Source of the DNA: Herbinix hemicellulosilytica
Lineage (GTDB): Bacteria; Bacillota; Clostridia; Lachnospirales; Lachnospiraceae
Direction: 5' to 3'
Length of the DNA stretch: 64,000 bases
Assembly (NCBI RefSeq): GCF_002904165.1
Contig: NZ_CVTD020000010.1
Span: forward strand, 124,001-188,000
The position numbers and the translations under genes were made by a program. The notes beneath the pieces were generated by a model, which was given only the letters and a program-made list of their open reading frames with translations, ran no database searches and was not told where the DNA came from. Shown in pieces: positions 35,442-44,648 of the stretch (positions are counted from its first letter, which is position 1; every line of letters starts with the position of its first letter).

Positions 35442-36651
35442 ATTGTAAAATCAAATTGAACAACTAAATAAAAGAGATCCATGTCGGATTTCTTTTGGTA
35501 GAATTAAGTCACCACAACAAAACCTGCCAAAGGAGAGCACGACCATGGATCAAACCTATTCTACCACATTTACACCCGATCGCGAAAGGGGCCAGCACTT
35601 AAATTTTGAAGACCGTTGCAGCATCAAAATTTTTATCAAACTCGGCTACTCCCTTCGAAAAACCGCAGAAGCAATCAATTGTTCTGCTTCTACCGTAATG
35701 TATGAGCTTCGGCGTGGAACAGGCAAGCGGAATGGAAACAGAGGACGAAACCCTGAGTATTCGCCAAAACGTGGCCAGTTGAACTACGAAATCAACAGGT
35801 CAAGATGCCATAAGCCACATACTCTAAAACAACATTCAAAGTTCCTACAATGGGTTGTTAAACAGGTTAAGGAGTATCATTGGTCTTTTGATGCCTGCGT
35901 AGGTTATGCCAGACTCCATAAGCTGTTTTCTGATGAGGAGATTGTCTGTACCAAGACGCTTTATAACGAACTGTGGGCCGGAAATTTGCCGTTGGTACCG
36001 CACGATTTACCAGAAGCCTTGTCAAGGAAATCCAAGAAGAATAATGCTCGCAGGAACAAACGTGTTCTTGGAAGGAGTATTGATGAACGCCCTGAAATAG
36101 CAAACATTAAAGAGGAATACGGCCACTGGGAAATCGATACGGTTGTCGGGCACAAGGCTGGTCATGAATCTGTCGTACTCACGCTGGTTGAGAAGAAGAG
36201 CGATTATTATATAGCACTTAAAATTCCCGGCAAAGATGCGGCATCTGTAATGGCAGCCATGGAAACCCTAAGGGAAGAATACGGAGAAACAAAATTCAGT
36301 GAAATCTTCAAAACCATAACTGCAGACAACGGGAATGAATTTGAGAGGCTGTCTGAACTTGAGGCATGGGGAGTGAAGATATATTTTGCTCATCCATATT
36401 CATCCTGGGAAAGGGCCCAAAATGAACGTCATAACAGGATTTTCCGCAGATATCTACCCAAAGGAGTATCAATAGAGAGATATACTGCAGAACAGATCCT
36501 GTGGTTTGCTGATGAGATGAATGAACTTCCTCGTAAGCATCTTGGATACCGGACACCAACAGAACTATTTGATGAGTTTTTGGATCAGGTGTATTCGATT
36601 GCCAAAGTACAGGTAACTTAATTCTATTAGTGTTCAATTTGAAATTGCAAT
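35442..36651 (+). mobile_element. IS30-family insertion sequence
   Basis: The element holds one IS30-type transposase. Imperfect inverted repeats lie at its ends: left ATTGTAAAATCAAATTGAAC (35442-35461) and right, read inward, ATTGCAATTTCAAATTGAAC (36651-36632). The ends are approximate within a few bases. I could not define a convincing target duplication. Confidence 0.8.
35545..36621 (+). CDS. IS30-family transposase
   Basis: The 358-residue DDE transposase has an N-terminal helix-turn-helix (GYSLRKTAEAINCSASTVMY, residues 34-53) and the catalytic core WEIDTVVG, TADNGNEF and SSWERAQNERHN carrying D, D and E. The C-terminal LGYRTPTELF is typical. The ATG has AAAGGAGAG upstream. It appears intact and may be active. 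Confidence 0.93.
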   Translation: MDQTYSTTFTPDRERGQHLNFEDRCSIKIFIKLGYSLRKTAEAINCSASTVMYELRRGTGKRNGNRGRNPEYSPKRGQLNYEINRSRCHKPHTLKQHSKFLQWVVKQVKEYHWSFDACVGYARLHKLFSDEEIVCTKTLYNELWAGNLPLVPHDLPEALSRKSKKNNARRNKRVLGRSIDERPEIANIKEEYGHWEIDTVVGHKAGHESVVLTLVEKKSDYYIALKIPGKDAASVMAAMETLREEYGETKFSEIFKTITADNGNEFERLSELEAWGVKIYFAHPYSSWERAQNERHNRIFRRYLPKGVSIERYTAEQILWFADEMNELPRKHLGYRTPTELFDEFLDQVYSIAKVQVT

Positions 36652-36871
36652 TTTAGTTTAATAAATAATTAATTATCCGGATATTATTTTGAAGTATAAT
36701 AAATATGAAATTAAGTATGTAAGATTTGGAAAAAATGCGTTATAAATAATAATAATAATAAATAGATTCAAAAATTAACTATATAAATATATGATAAAAT
36801 AAATTAAATCTATTTGATGCTGCAAAACAACCATTTTACTAATGATCTATAAAAAAACAGGAGAAATGCTT

Positions 36872-37267
36872 ATGAAAGAAGTTACTGCTGCGGTTATTAT
36901 CGAAAACGGAAAGATACTGATAGCCCAAAGAAAAGAGAGTCAAAAACTGGCAGGTAAATGGGAGTTTCCAGGAGGGAAAGTTGAAGCCGGCGAAACTCTT
37001 AGGGAATGTCTGATAAGAGAAATCAAGGAAGAGCTGGGAATTACCATAGAAGTGGATGATTTATTTGCTGAAATTAAATACCGATACGATATAGAAGAGA
37101 TAGGTACTATAAATCTTTATGTATTTAAAGCAAGGAGGATTGGCGGGGAATATAAACTGACTGCTCACAGCCAAATCAAATGGGTTAGGCCGGAAGAATT
37201 GGAAGATTATGATTTTGTACCGGCAGATACATCAATTATAAAAAAATTAAAAGAAGATTTGATATAG
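36872..37267 (+). CDS. Nudix hydrolase (MutT-like)
   Basis: The roughly 131-residue protein contains the complete Nudix box G-x5-E-x7-R-E-x2-E-E-x-G at G35 to G56. It is the right size for MutT-type 8-oxo-dGTP diphosphatases, which clean the nucleotide pool. The start at 36872 has CAGGAGA 8 bp before it; the ATGs at 36866 and 36842 are too close to, or upstream of, that site. It precedes a PH-like protein by about 110 bp. Confidence 0.88.
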   Translation: MKEVTAAVIIENGKILIAQRKESQKLAGKWEFPGGKVEAGETLRECLIREIKEELGITIEVDDLFAEIKYRYDIEEIGTINLYVFKARRIGGEYKLTAHSQIKWVRPEELEDYDFVPADTSIIKKLKEDLI

Positions 37268-37378
37268 ACAATAAGTAAAAATAGAGCAGTTAACAATAGA
37301 AGGGGATAAATTAAATTAATTATTATACATGATACAATACGTATTTTTATGTTTATTTTATATCTAAGGAGGTTTACA

Positions 37379-37750
37379 ATGCCGGAAATGGACAATATTT
37401 TATCATGGACATTAATATCGGAATGCCCTATCCCCAGTGACGTAAATGATTTATTGGTTGAAGGTGAATTTGCTGTTGCCGCATACAAAACTTTTCGTGA
37501 CAGCGCCATATTTACCAATAAAAGATTGATTGTAAGAGATGCTCAGGGTATTACCGGGAAAAAAGTTGAAATTTACTCATTGCCGTATTCTTCAATAATT
37601 ATGTGGTCAACCGAAAATGCGGGAAAATTCCTGGATTTTAATGCGGAGGTTGAGCTTTGGACAAGAGCCGGCCACATAAAAATCAATCTGCAAAAGGGTG
37701 TACATATCAGAAAATTTGATAAACTTATTGCAAATGCACTTCTGAAATAA
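37379..37750 (+). CDS. Bacterial PH-domain protein
   Basis: This small protein of 123 residues matches the bacterial pleckstrin-homology (bPH_1, YvbH-like) fold. It has an opening helix (DVNDLLVEGEFAVAAY), the strand pair AIFTNKRLIVRD, and the later strands YSLPYSSIIMWSTE, then FDAEVELWT-like and GHIKINLQKG. Function of the family is poorly known, though membrane or stress association is common. AAGGAGG is 8 bp before the ATG at 37379. A repeated terminator sequence follows at 37804. Confidence 0.8.
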   Translation: MPEMDNILSWTLISECPIPSDVNDLLVEGEFAVAAYKTFRDSAIFTNKRLIVRDAQGITGKKVEIYSLPYSSIIMWSTENAGKFLDFNAEVELWTRAGHIKINLQKGVHIRKFDKLIANALLK

Positions 37751-37803
37751 AATATAAGCCGAGCATTAAACAGTTTTTTATATTATACAAACATAATTTG
37801 GCA

Positions 37804-37844
37804 AAACCCTTGTTATGTATTAAGAAACATATCAAGGGTTTCTT
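37804..37844 (+). terminator. Terminator of the PH-domain gene (copy A of a repeated hairpin)
   Basis: AAACCCTTG (37804-37812) pairs with CAAGGGTTT (37833-37841), with inner TTATG/CATAT pairing. A nearly identical hairpin follows the mrp gene at 41498. Confidence 0.8.
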
Positions 37845-38004
37845 ATATTCATTGAAAAAAATAAATAATAATGATAAAATTGAGCATAATACAGGTAAAA
37901 TATGGATGATATAAGAATATAAGAAGAGTTTTTATATGGGTTGATACGGTAATATTAGGATATTACTAAGAGAATATATAAAATATAAGAAATGAGATGA
38001 TTTC

Positions 38005-38373
38005 ATGAAAGATTTTATGACTTATCTAAATAATATAGATGATCCTGATAAAAGAGAAAAGCTGGAAAGTATATTTAACTATATAAAAACAGAATTTCCA
38101 CAGCTAAAAGATGAAATCAGGTGGAACCAGCCCATGTTTACCGATCATGGAACGTTTATTATTGCATTTAGTACAGCAAAAAATCATATATCAGTTGCAC
38201 CGGAAGCGGAAGTTTTAGAATTATTTAAAGAGGATATAGAAAAAGCAGGGTACTCTTATACAAAGCTACTGTTCAGAATCAAATGGACCGATAAAGTAGA
38301 TTATGAATTGCTGAGAAAAATTATAGCTTATAATATAGAAAGCAAAAAAGACTATAACAGATTTTGGAGATAA
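38005..38373 (+). CDS. DUF1801/YdhG-like protein
   Basis: The 122-residue protein matches the YdhG/DUF1801 family (sometimes called iron chaperone or Fra-like). It has FPQLKDEIRWNQPMFTDHGT, then the strand FIIAFSTAKNHISVAPE and the C-terminal helix KIIAYNIESKKDYNRFW. Role is unproven; frataxin-like iron binding has been suggested in Bacillus. It is preceded by GAGATGATTTC and followed 64 bp later by the RidA gene. Confidence 0.82.
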   Translation: MKDFMTYLNNIDDPDKREKLESIFNYIKTEFPQLKDEIRWNQPMFTDHGTFIIAFSTAKNHISVAPEAEVLELFKEDIEKAGYSYTKLLFRIKWTDKVDYELLRKIIAYNIESKKDYNRFWR

Positions 38374-38437
38374 AAAGGAAAATTATCGGTAATTATATTA
38401 ATAAATACAATTATAATGTCGAAAAGGAGATAAAACG

Positions 38438-38848
38438 ATGAATAATAAGAAGGTAGAGTATATAAACCCGGAAGGCTTATTCAATTCAAGAGCTTACAGC
38501 CAGGTAGTTACTCTCAGCGGCAATGTGAAAACAATATATATCGGAGGTCAAAATGCCATTAACGAAGAAGGCCGGTTAGTAGGGCAAGGCGATTTTGAAC
38601 TTCAGACAAAGCAAGTTTTAGAAAATCTTAAAATTGCGTTGGTATCTCAAAATGCATCCTTTAATGATGTTATAAAGCTTAATATTTATATAGTAGACGG
38701 GTGTGACCCGGCAGCAGGATTTAAGGTATTTAGAGAAACTGTAGGGGAGCTGAAAAATCCACCGTTAATTACAGTTTTAAAGGTTGCCTGGCTTGCAAAT
38801 CCTATGTGCCTTATTGAAATAGATGCTGTTGCTGTGGTTGAAGAATGA
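38438..38848 (+). CDS. RidA family protein
   Basis: The 136-residue protein has the YjgF/RidA pattern: a start with YINPEGLFNSRAYSQVVTLSG, the middle QTKQVLENLKIAL and the last third LKVAWLANPMCLIEIDAVAVV. The usual C-terminal Arg of deaminating members (about residue 105) is not at its expected place: here PPLITVLKVAWLA. So it may be a RidA subfamily without imine deaminase activity. The ATG has AAAGGAGA upstream. The tail at 38851-38868 repeats a short string of 18 bases also found at 27290. Confidence 0.83.
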   Translation: MNNKKVEYINPEGLFNSRAYSQVVTLSGNVKTIYIGGQNAINEEGRLVGQGDFELQTKQVLENLKIALVSQNASFNDVIKLNIYIVDGCDPAAGFKVFRETVGELKNPPLITVLKVAWLANPMCLIEIDAVAVVEE

Positions 38849-38883
38849 GAGGATGCAAATGGAGCAAATTTAATTTATAACAA

Positions 38884-39447
38884 TTATAGAATCATGTAAA
38901 TAACTCCGCCGATAATACCTGATCCGAGCATGACATAAATGGGATTAGGTTTTAGTTTTCGTAAAATAAATAAAGCAAGCCCAAACATTATAACTGAAAC
39001 ATAATTAATTAACTGAAAATCCAATGAAAAACCGTTATCTCCCCAAATTGCCAGACTAAAAATCGTTAACCCGGCGGAAGCAATCAAGGCTACTATGGTT
39101 GGTCTTAAACCGGACAATATCCCTTGTAAAACTGTCAATTGCTTATATTTAAAATAAATCCATGCAAGAAGCGAAACGATAATACAAGAAGGAAAGATAC
39201 AACCTATTGTAGCAACAATTGCACCCGGAATACCTGCAATTCTTATTCCAACAAATGTGGCTGAATTTATTGCTATAGGGCCTGGGGTCATTTCAGCAAT
39301 AGTGATGAGATCGGTAAATTCAGATAATGTCAGCCAGTTATGAATAGTAACCACCTGATTTTGAATTAAAGGAATTGCTGCCATGCCTCCGCCAATGCTA
39401 AACAAGCCGATCTGAAAAAAACTCCAAAAAATTTTTAATAGTATCAC
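38884..39447 (-). CDS. Chromate transporter subunit, second half (ChrA family)
   Basis: The 187-residue membrane protein has GLFSIGGGMAAIPLIQNQVV near residues 13-32 and TIAEMTPGPIAINSATFVG at about 48-66. These are typical of the short CHR-family chains that pair in operons to build the two-domain ChrA exporter. The paired gene lies immediately upstream with a 4-bp overlap. It exports chromate in some bacteria, but many clostridial copies have unknown substrate. Confidence 0.85.
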   Translation of the reverse strand: MILLKIFWSFFQIGLFSIGGGMAAIPLIQNQVVTIHNWLTLSEFTDLITIAEMTPGPIAINSATFVGIRIAGIPGAIVATIGCIFPSCIIVSLLAWIYFKYKQLTVLQGILSGLRPTIVALIASAGLTIFSLAIWGDNGFSLDFQLINYVSVIMFGLALFILRKLKPNPIYVMLGSGIIGGVIYMIL

Positions 39448-40022
39448 AGATTATCATCCTTTTTATTTTTATTGCTATGAAACAAAGTTCTAATTGCCCC
39501 TATAAATCCGCAAACTAAAATAATATAAACAACATTTATTTTAAAGTAAAATGTGGATATAAAAGCACCTGCCATAATTAATACGGATATAATGTCCTTT
39601 CCCTTAATAACATTGCCGCCGAGATTGATGACAACATCGGCAATAACAGCAGCAATACCTGCTTGCATACCTTTAAGGACGGCATTTACTATGAGGTTGT
39701 CCCTAAATGCAGTATAGAAAACGGAAACAACAGAAATGATTATAAAAGGTGGTAAAACTGTCCCAAGTATTGTAATTATAGCACCTAATATACCTGCAAC
39801 CCTATAACCTATCAGAATCGCTGCATTGACCGCAACCGCTCCGGGAGAAGATTGAGCTATAGCGGCTAAATTTAACATCTCATTTTCCTCAATCCACTGC
39901 AATTCGTCTACAAATTTCTTTTTCATCAAAGGAATGATAACAAATCCTCCTCCAAAAGTAAAAGCACTTAAGTAAAAAGATGAAACAAATAGTTTTTTGT
40001 AAATATTATTTTTACTTTTCAA
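39444..40022 (-). CDS. Chromate transporter subunit, first half (ChrA family)
   Basis: The 192-residue protein has SAFTFGGGFVIIPLMKKKFV and AIAQSSPGAVAVNAAILIG, matching CHR-family motifs. I start at a TTG at 40022, with AAGGAGG 6 bp before it. A longer frame exists upstream but has no ribosome site and a non-family N-terminus. It overlaps its partner by 4 bp, so both halves are probably made in equal amounts. Confidence 0.85.
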   Translation of the reverse strand: MKSKNNIYKKLFVSSFYLSAFTFGGGFVIIPLMKKKFVDELQWIEENEMLNLAAIAQSSPGAVAVNAAILIGYRVAGILGAIITILGTVLPPFIIISVVSVFYTAFRDNLIVNAVLKGMQAGIAAVIADVVINLGGNVIKGKDIISVLIMAGAFISTFYFKINVVYIILVCGFIGAIRTLFHSNKNKKDDNL

Positions 40023-40592
40023 ACTTAAACCTCCTTCATAATTTATTATATAGCTTGAAGGTTTATAAATAAAATAGAATTTTATATGTTTTGCTGTTAT
40101 TGAGCAGTAAGAATACAATGAAACAATTTCTTGATCATGCAATTTAAACGACAGATATCGTAAATGAATTCCTGTAATATATAACTTATCATGTCTTATC
40201 TGATAAAATAAATATCTGAATAATTGAAGGTACAATCCATAGTTTATATTAAAGAGCTTAGATTTCATTATAAATTGATTATGGTTTTCGGAAACAAGCG
40301 CTCTTTTGTTGAAGAAATAAAAAAGATATATTTACTTATGTAATTAAAGGAATCTATATATTTTTATTTTATATTGACATATTACGTCAGCAGGATAATA
40401 ATAAATGAGTAAATAAAAATTTTATCGGTTTATGTAAATAAACCAAATACTTAAATGATAAAACCGTTATAAGGATACCGGTATTCTATTTTAGTTTTTA
40501 CGATATTCAACAAGAAAATACTTTTAAAAGTAATGTTATGCATTATAATAGACATTCTGTATGCCAATAAATTTAGATAAGGAGATTTGATT
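40023..40592. other. Intergenic region with promoter-like site and nested hairpin before mrp
   Basis: On the plus strand TTGACA (40374-40379) and TAATAA (40396-40401) are 16 bp apart. At 40420-40463 TTTTATC and GATAAAA enclose GGTTTAT-GTAA-ATAAACC, a nested hairpin. This would be the leader of mrp, about 190 nt long. The part 40023-40320 is AT-rich with no credible gene. Confidence 0.4.
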
Positions 40593-41438
40593 ATGAGTGA
40601 AAATTGCAATAAAAGTTGTGAGAGCTGTTCTGCAGACTGCTCGGTAAGAAATAAGAAACATGATTTTCATGAAAATCCGCATGAATTAAGCAATATCAAA
40701 AAAGTTATAGGTATAGTCAGCGGCAAAGGTGGAGTTGGAAAGTCGCTTGTAACTTCCATGCTTGCGGTTACTATGAACAGACTAGGATATCATACGGCAA
40801 TACTGGACGCAGACATTACCGGACCTTCTATACCTAAGGCGTTTGGAATAAAAGAAAAAGCAAAAGGTAATGCATTGGGTTTAAATCCTGTCAAAACAAA
40901 GACTGGTATAGATATTATGTCAGTGAATTTGCTTTTGAATAATGATACCGATCCAGTAGTCTGGAGAGGACCTATTATAAGCGGTGTAGTAAAGCAGTTT
41001 TGGACAGATGTTATCTGGAAAGATGTGGATTTTATGTTTATTGATATGCCTCCGGGGACCGGGGATGTACCGCTTACAGTATTCCAATCTATAGCCGTTG
41101 ATGGAATAATCGTAGTTACCTCACCCCAGGAGCTGGTATCCATGATAGTTACAAAGGCAGTTAAGATGGCTGAAATGATGAACATTCCCATCATCGGTTT
41201 AGTAGAGAATATGTCATATTTTAAGTGTACGGATTGCGGCAAGGAGCATAAGATTTACGGTGACAGCCATATCGATGAAATAGCTAGTGAACACAATTTA
41301 AAAGTACTTGCCAAACTTCCGATAGATCCGAAAATATCAGCAGCTTGCGATAAAGGAATAATTGAGCTTTTTGAAGGCGATTGGTTTGACTCTGTGGCAA
41401 AAATACTTGAAGAAATAATGGATACTGATAAAAAGTAA
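40593..41438 (+). CDS. mrp: Mrp/NBP35-type P-loop ATPase for iron-sulfur clusters
   Basis: The 281-residue ATPase has the deviant Walker A GKGGVGKS (44-51), the switch DADITGPS and the second motif DMPPGTGDVPLT. A Cys-rich N-terminus (C5, C9, C12, C16 in ENCNKSCESCSADC) resembles the ferredoxin-like domain of NBP35-type carriers. A C-terminal CTDCGKEH gives the CxxC that binds the bridging cluster between two subunits. It most likely holds and transfers Fe-S clusters to apoproteins. I chose the ATG at 40593, 8 bp after AAGGAG. Confidence 0.93.
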   Translation: MSENCNKSCESCSADCSVRNKKHDFHENPHELSNIKKVIGIVSGKGGVGKSLVTSMLAVTMNRLGYHTAILDADITGPSIPKAFGIKEKAKGNALGLNPVKTKTGIDIMSVNLLLNNDTDPVVWRGPIISGVVKQFWTDVIWKDVDFMFIDMPPGTGDVPLTVFQSIAVDGIIVVTSPQELVSMIVTKAVKMAEMMNIPIIGLVENMSYFKCTDCGKEHKIYGDSHIDEIASEHNLKVLAKLPIDPKISAACDKGIIELFEGDWFDSVAKILEEIMDTDKK

Positions 41439-41497
41439 ATACATAAATCGTCTGATATTATTTGTGTATAAAAAACAGATATAATAAAAACATTAGC

Positions 41498-41543
41498 AAA
41501 ACCCTTGTTATATTCTTAGGGAATATATCAAGGGTTTTTTTAT
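41498..41543 (+). terminator. Terminator of mrp (copy B of a repeated hairpin)
   Basis: AAAACCCTTG (41498-41507) pairs with CAAGGGTTTT (41529-41538), followed by TTTATATG. Sequence and loop closely match the hairpin at 37804, including inner TTAT/ATAT pairs. Confidence 0.85.
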
Positions 41544-41879
41544 ATGTAATATATTGCGAATTAAAGAAAGAATTTTAAGTTGCAAGTGCAGTTGCTTTAT
41601 AAGCTATTGATGAAGCGAGTTATATTACAGGACAGGTATTGATAATTTACGGTGCCTTAATATGCAATTAAATAAAAATATAAATGTAATAAATTAACAT
41701 GTATATACTTGACAAATTTATACTAAAAATATTAAGTTTATTACTATAAAATAGAATTTCGGATGCTTTAAATAGTAAAAGGGATATACCGTTGAGTTTA
41801 CGCTGTGGAAGATGATTAATTAAAATTAAGAAAGACATTTTGGAGAATCAAATTAAACAGGATAAGAATATAAGGTGTT

Positions 41880-41997
41880 TTTTTAAAGGGGAAAATAGTA
41901 GGAGGATACGTCTGTTACCCTTTAGCTTGTTTCCCGGTAAAAAAGAAATAAAAATATCTCAAAGACGTCTGACTAAACAGACGGTCTTTTTTTATAT
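41880..41997 (+). promoter_or_regulatory. Attenuator-like leader before the flavin reductase gene
   Basis: A terminator is formed by AAAGAC-GTCTG (41961-41971) with CAGAC-G-GTCTTT (41978-41989) and a T-run. CGTCTGTT (41909-41916) is perfectly complementary to AACAGACG (41976-41983) and can compete with it. AAAGGGG and CCCTTT (41885-41922) form another helix. This mutually exclusive pairing is characteristic of riboswitches or attenuators; I do not recognise the motif. Upstream, a TTGACA lies at 41709. The rest of 41544-41879 shows nothing. Confidence 0.5.
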
Positions 41998-42149
41998 GAG
42001 TTTATTGTATAAAAAATATTTATTATAAATTGATAGATATGTTACGATTAGATATAATGTAAGAGAAAATGAAAATTATGTCAGGGTTATTTAATCTGAA
42101 TTAAAATATATTATAATGAAAAATAAGCAGATTAGAAAAGGAGAGTATT

Positions 42150-42704
42150 ATGAGCAGAGTAAATTTCGGTCCAAAACCGTATTTGTATCCTATGCCGGTG
42201 TTGATTATAGGAACTTATGATGAGAACGGTGTTCCCAATGCCATGAATGCAGCATGGGGAATTATAACCGATAGCAATGAAATTACAATCAGTTTGTCTG
42301 CAAATCATAAAACAGCTAAGAATTTGGCTATAACAAAGGCATTTACCGTAAGTATTGCAACAGAGGACATGGTTGTTCCTTGTGATTATGTGGGGGTAGT
42401 ATCGGGAAACCAGGTACCTGATAAATTTGAGAAAGCAGGCTTTCATGCAATAAAGAGCCAATTTGTAAATGCTCCTCTGATCGATGAATTGCCCTTTGCA
42501 CTTGAATGTAAGGTGAAAAGTTTTGAAGATGAAATTTTAGTTGGTAAGATTGTAAATGTCAATGCGGATGAGAGTATTTTAACTGACGGGAAAGTAGATC
42601 CCGATAAACTGAAACCTATCATATACGATCCTGTTAACCGTAATTACCTGGGATTTGGCAGGAAGGTAGGAAATGCTTATAATGACGGACTAAAACTAAA
42701 GTAA
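42150..42704 (+). CDS. Flavin reductase-like protein
   Basis: This 184-residue FMN-binding split-barrel protein has PMPVLIIGTYDENGVPNAMN (residues 14-33), SLSANHKTAKNLAITKAFTV and an end of YLGFGRKVGNAYNDGLKLK. It is related to the protein at 19900 but not close. It may reduce flavin or quinone, or act as a redox partner for an oxygenase-like enzyme; the actual reaction is unknown. The start is ATG with AAAGGAGAG. It lies 55 bp before the GH127 gene. Confidence 0.83.
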   Translation: MSRVNFGPKPYLYPMPVLIIGTYDENGVPNAMNAAWGIITDSNEITISLSANHKTAKNLAITKAFTVSIATEDMVVPCDYVGVVSGNQVPDKFEKAGFHAIKSQFVNAPLIDELPFALECKVKSFEDEILVGKIVNVNADESILTDGKVDPDKLKPIIYDPVNRNYLGFGRKVGNAYNDGLKLK

Positions 42705-42759
42705 TTGCAAAAACATCATAAAACCTTTATCAAACGAACATCATATGGAGGTATAATTA

Positions 42760-44559
42760 ATGAAATATAATAATTTATCAAATGTCAGGCTGATACCGGG
42801 GTTATTTAAGGTTAGGCAAACAGTTAACAGAAATTATCTGATGAGTCTTTCAAGCCAGGCCTTGCTTCAGAGTTTTTATATTGAGGCCGGAATTATCATG
42901 CCCGGGCTTAGTGTTTTGGAAAACCCTGCAGAATGCGGCCTCCATTGGGGTTGGGAAGCTCCCATTTGCCAGTTGAGAGGGCATTTTCTGGGACACTGGA
43001 TGTCTGCAGCTTCTATGCTGGTTGAGACGGAAAATGATTTGGAACTAAGAGGAAAACTGGAGTATATCGTATCCGAGCTTGCCAGATGCCAGGAAAGGAA
43101 CCGTAACGGCTGGATCGGATCAATTCCTGAAAAATATTTTGATATACTGGAAACAGATGAATATATTTGGTCGCCTCAATATACTTTACATAAAACCCTG
43201 ATGGGACTTTTGGATGCTTATAAGCATGCCGGTATCGGACAAGCCCTTGATATATTAAAGAAAGCTTCGGACTGGTATATAAACTGGATTTCCCGCATCC
43301 CAGCGGACAAACCATGGGTTGTTCTTAAGGGAGAATCGGGCGGTATGCTTGAAATCTGGGCTTCACTTTACGAAATTACAAAAGAAGATAAATATATGGA
43401 TTTATGCAAGGCATACAGCGGATATTCTGTTTTTGAACAATTACTTAAGGGTGAGGATGCGTTAACAGACAAACATGCCAATGCAAGTATTCCTACAGCC
43501 CACGGAGCTGCTAAAATGTACGAAATAACCGGGGATAAAAAATGGCTTTCCATAGCCGAACTTTTCTGGAAATGCGCGGTCACAGACAGGCCTATGTATG
43601 CTACCGGTTCAGCAAATGCAGGTGAATTTTATATCGCTCCGGGTAAATTGTATCAGGCTTTAGGTGACAGAAACCAGGAATTTTGCACAATGTATAATAC
43701 GGTAAGATTGGCTGATTACTTATATAGGTTCACCAGGAAAGCGGAATATCTGGACTATATCGAGATAGCTCTGTATAACGGTTTTTTAGCCCAGCAAAAC
43801 AAACGGACGGGAATGCCAACTTATTTTCTTCCAATGAAACCAGGGTCAAGAAAAAAATGGGGAACACCCCGCAATGATTTTTGGTGTTGTCACGGAACCA
43901 TGGTTCAGGCTCAGGCTTATTACCCGTATCTTTGCTATTATACAAAAGATAACGAAGTTACAGTGGCACAGTATATTCCCAGTCAGGCTTCTTTTAATCT
44001 GAACGGAAACAGTATAAAAATAACACAAAACGTATACATGACTTACGGCGGAGACTTTTTATTCAGTGAAGGAAAAAATGAAGGCAAGAACCGCTGGCAG
44101 TTTGAATTCCGGATAGAAAGTGACAGAGAGTTTGCGTTAAAGTTAAGAATTCCAAAGTGGCATCAAGGCGAAGTCTATATTTCGGTAAATGGAGAAAAAA
44201 TTGCTTCAGATATAAATGACGGTTTTATCTGTATAAAGAGAAAATGGTCAGTTTCAGACCGGTTGGAGCTTAAATTTAATGCAAAACTTACCTTAGAAAC
44301 ATTGCCTGACAGGTCTGATAAGGCGGCTGTTATGGAAGGGCCTATTGTGCTTGCGGGAATCGACGAAAGGGATGAAGGCCTGAGGCTGGTAGACGGTAAA
44401 ATATCAAAGACATTCGTACCGTTTATAGAACATACCTATGATGCTTTTCCGTGGCAGCAGTCGACGTACCGTACCGTAGGCCAAGGAAGAGAAATTACTT
44501 TTATGCCCTTATATGAAATAACTGATGAACCATACAACATTTACTATACAATCAAATAA
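42760..44559 (+). CDS. Beta-L-arabinofuranosidase, GH127 (DUF1680)
   Basis: The 599-residue enzyme has an all-helical (alpha/alpha)6 barrel (GLHWGWEAPICQLRGHFLGHW at the start) followed by C-terminal beta domains. The zinc-binding set described for GH127 is present: E307 and C309 in NQEFCTMYN, and C376/C377 in DFWCCHGTM. One of these cysteines serves as nucleophile in the family. It releases beta-linked L-arabinofuranose from plant glycans. No signal peptide is present, so it should act inside the cell on imported oligosaccharides. It is followed after 89 bp by a GH51 enzyme. Confidence 0.9.
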   Translation: MKYNNLSNVRLIPGLFKVRQTVNRNYLMSLSSQALLQSFYIEAGIIMPGLSVLENPAECGLHWGWEAPICQLRGHFLGHWMSAASMLVETENDLELRGKLEYIVSELARCQERNRNGWIGSIPEKYFDILETDEYIWSPQYTLHKTLMGLLDAYKHAGIGQALDILKKASDWYINWISRIPADKPWVVLKGESGGMLEIWASLYEITKEDKYMDLCKAYSGYSVFEQLLKGEDALTDKHANASIPTAHGAAKMYEITGDKKWLSIAELFWKCAVTDRPMYATGSANAGEFYIAPGKLYQALGDRNQEFCTMYNTVRLADYLYRFTRKAEYLDYIEIALYNGFLAQQNKRTGMPTYFLPMKPGSRKKWGTPRNDFWCCHGTMVQAQAYYPYLCYYTKDNEVTVAQYIPSQASFNLNGNSIKITQNVYMTYGGDFLFSEGKNEGKNRWQFEFRIESDREFALKLRIPKWHQGEVYISVNGEKIASDINDGFICIKRKWSVSDRLELKFNAKLTLETLPDRSDKAAVMEGPIVLAGIDERDEGLRLVDGKISKTFVPFIEHTYDAFPWQQSTYRTVGQGREITFMPLYEITDEPYNIYYTIK

Positions 44560-44648
44560 GTAAAGAAAAAGGGTATAAATTTTGGTATCAATTTGATTTG
44601 TGACGGAGATCAAATACTAATTATAAAAAATCAAAAACGGAGGAGAAT

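Noticed and set aside
27290-38868. Identical 18-base string at 27290-27307 and 38851-38868
   Set aside because: Both are start-region sequences; one has no downstream gene. It may be a decayed gene start, but the length is too short to claim a repeat.
41840-42028. 62-residue plus-strand frame before the flavin reductase
   Set aside because: It runs through the attenuator hairpin and has no family resemblance.
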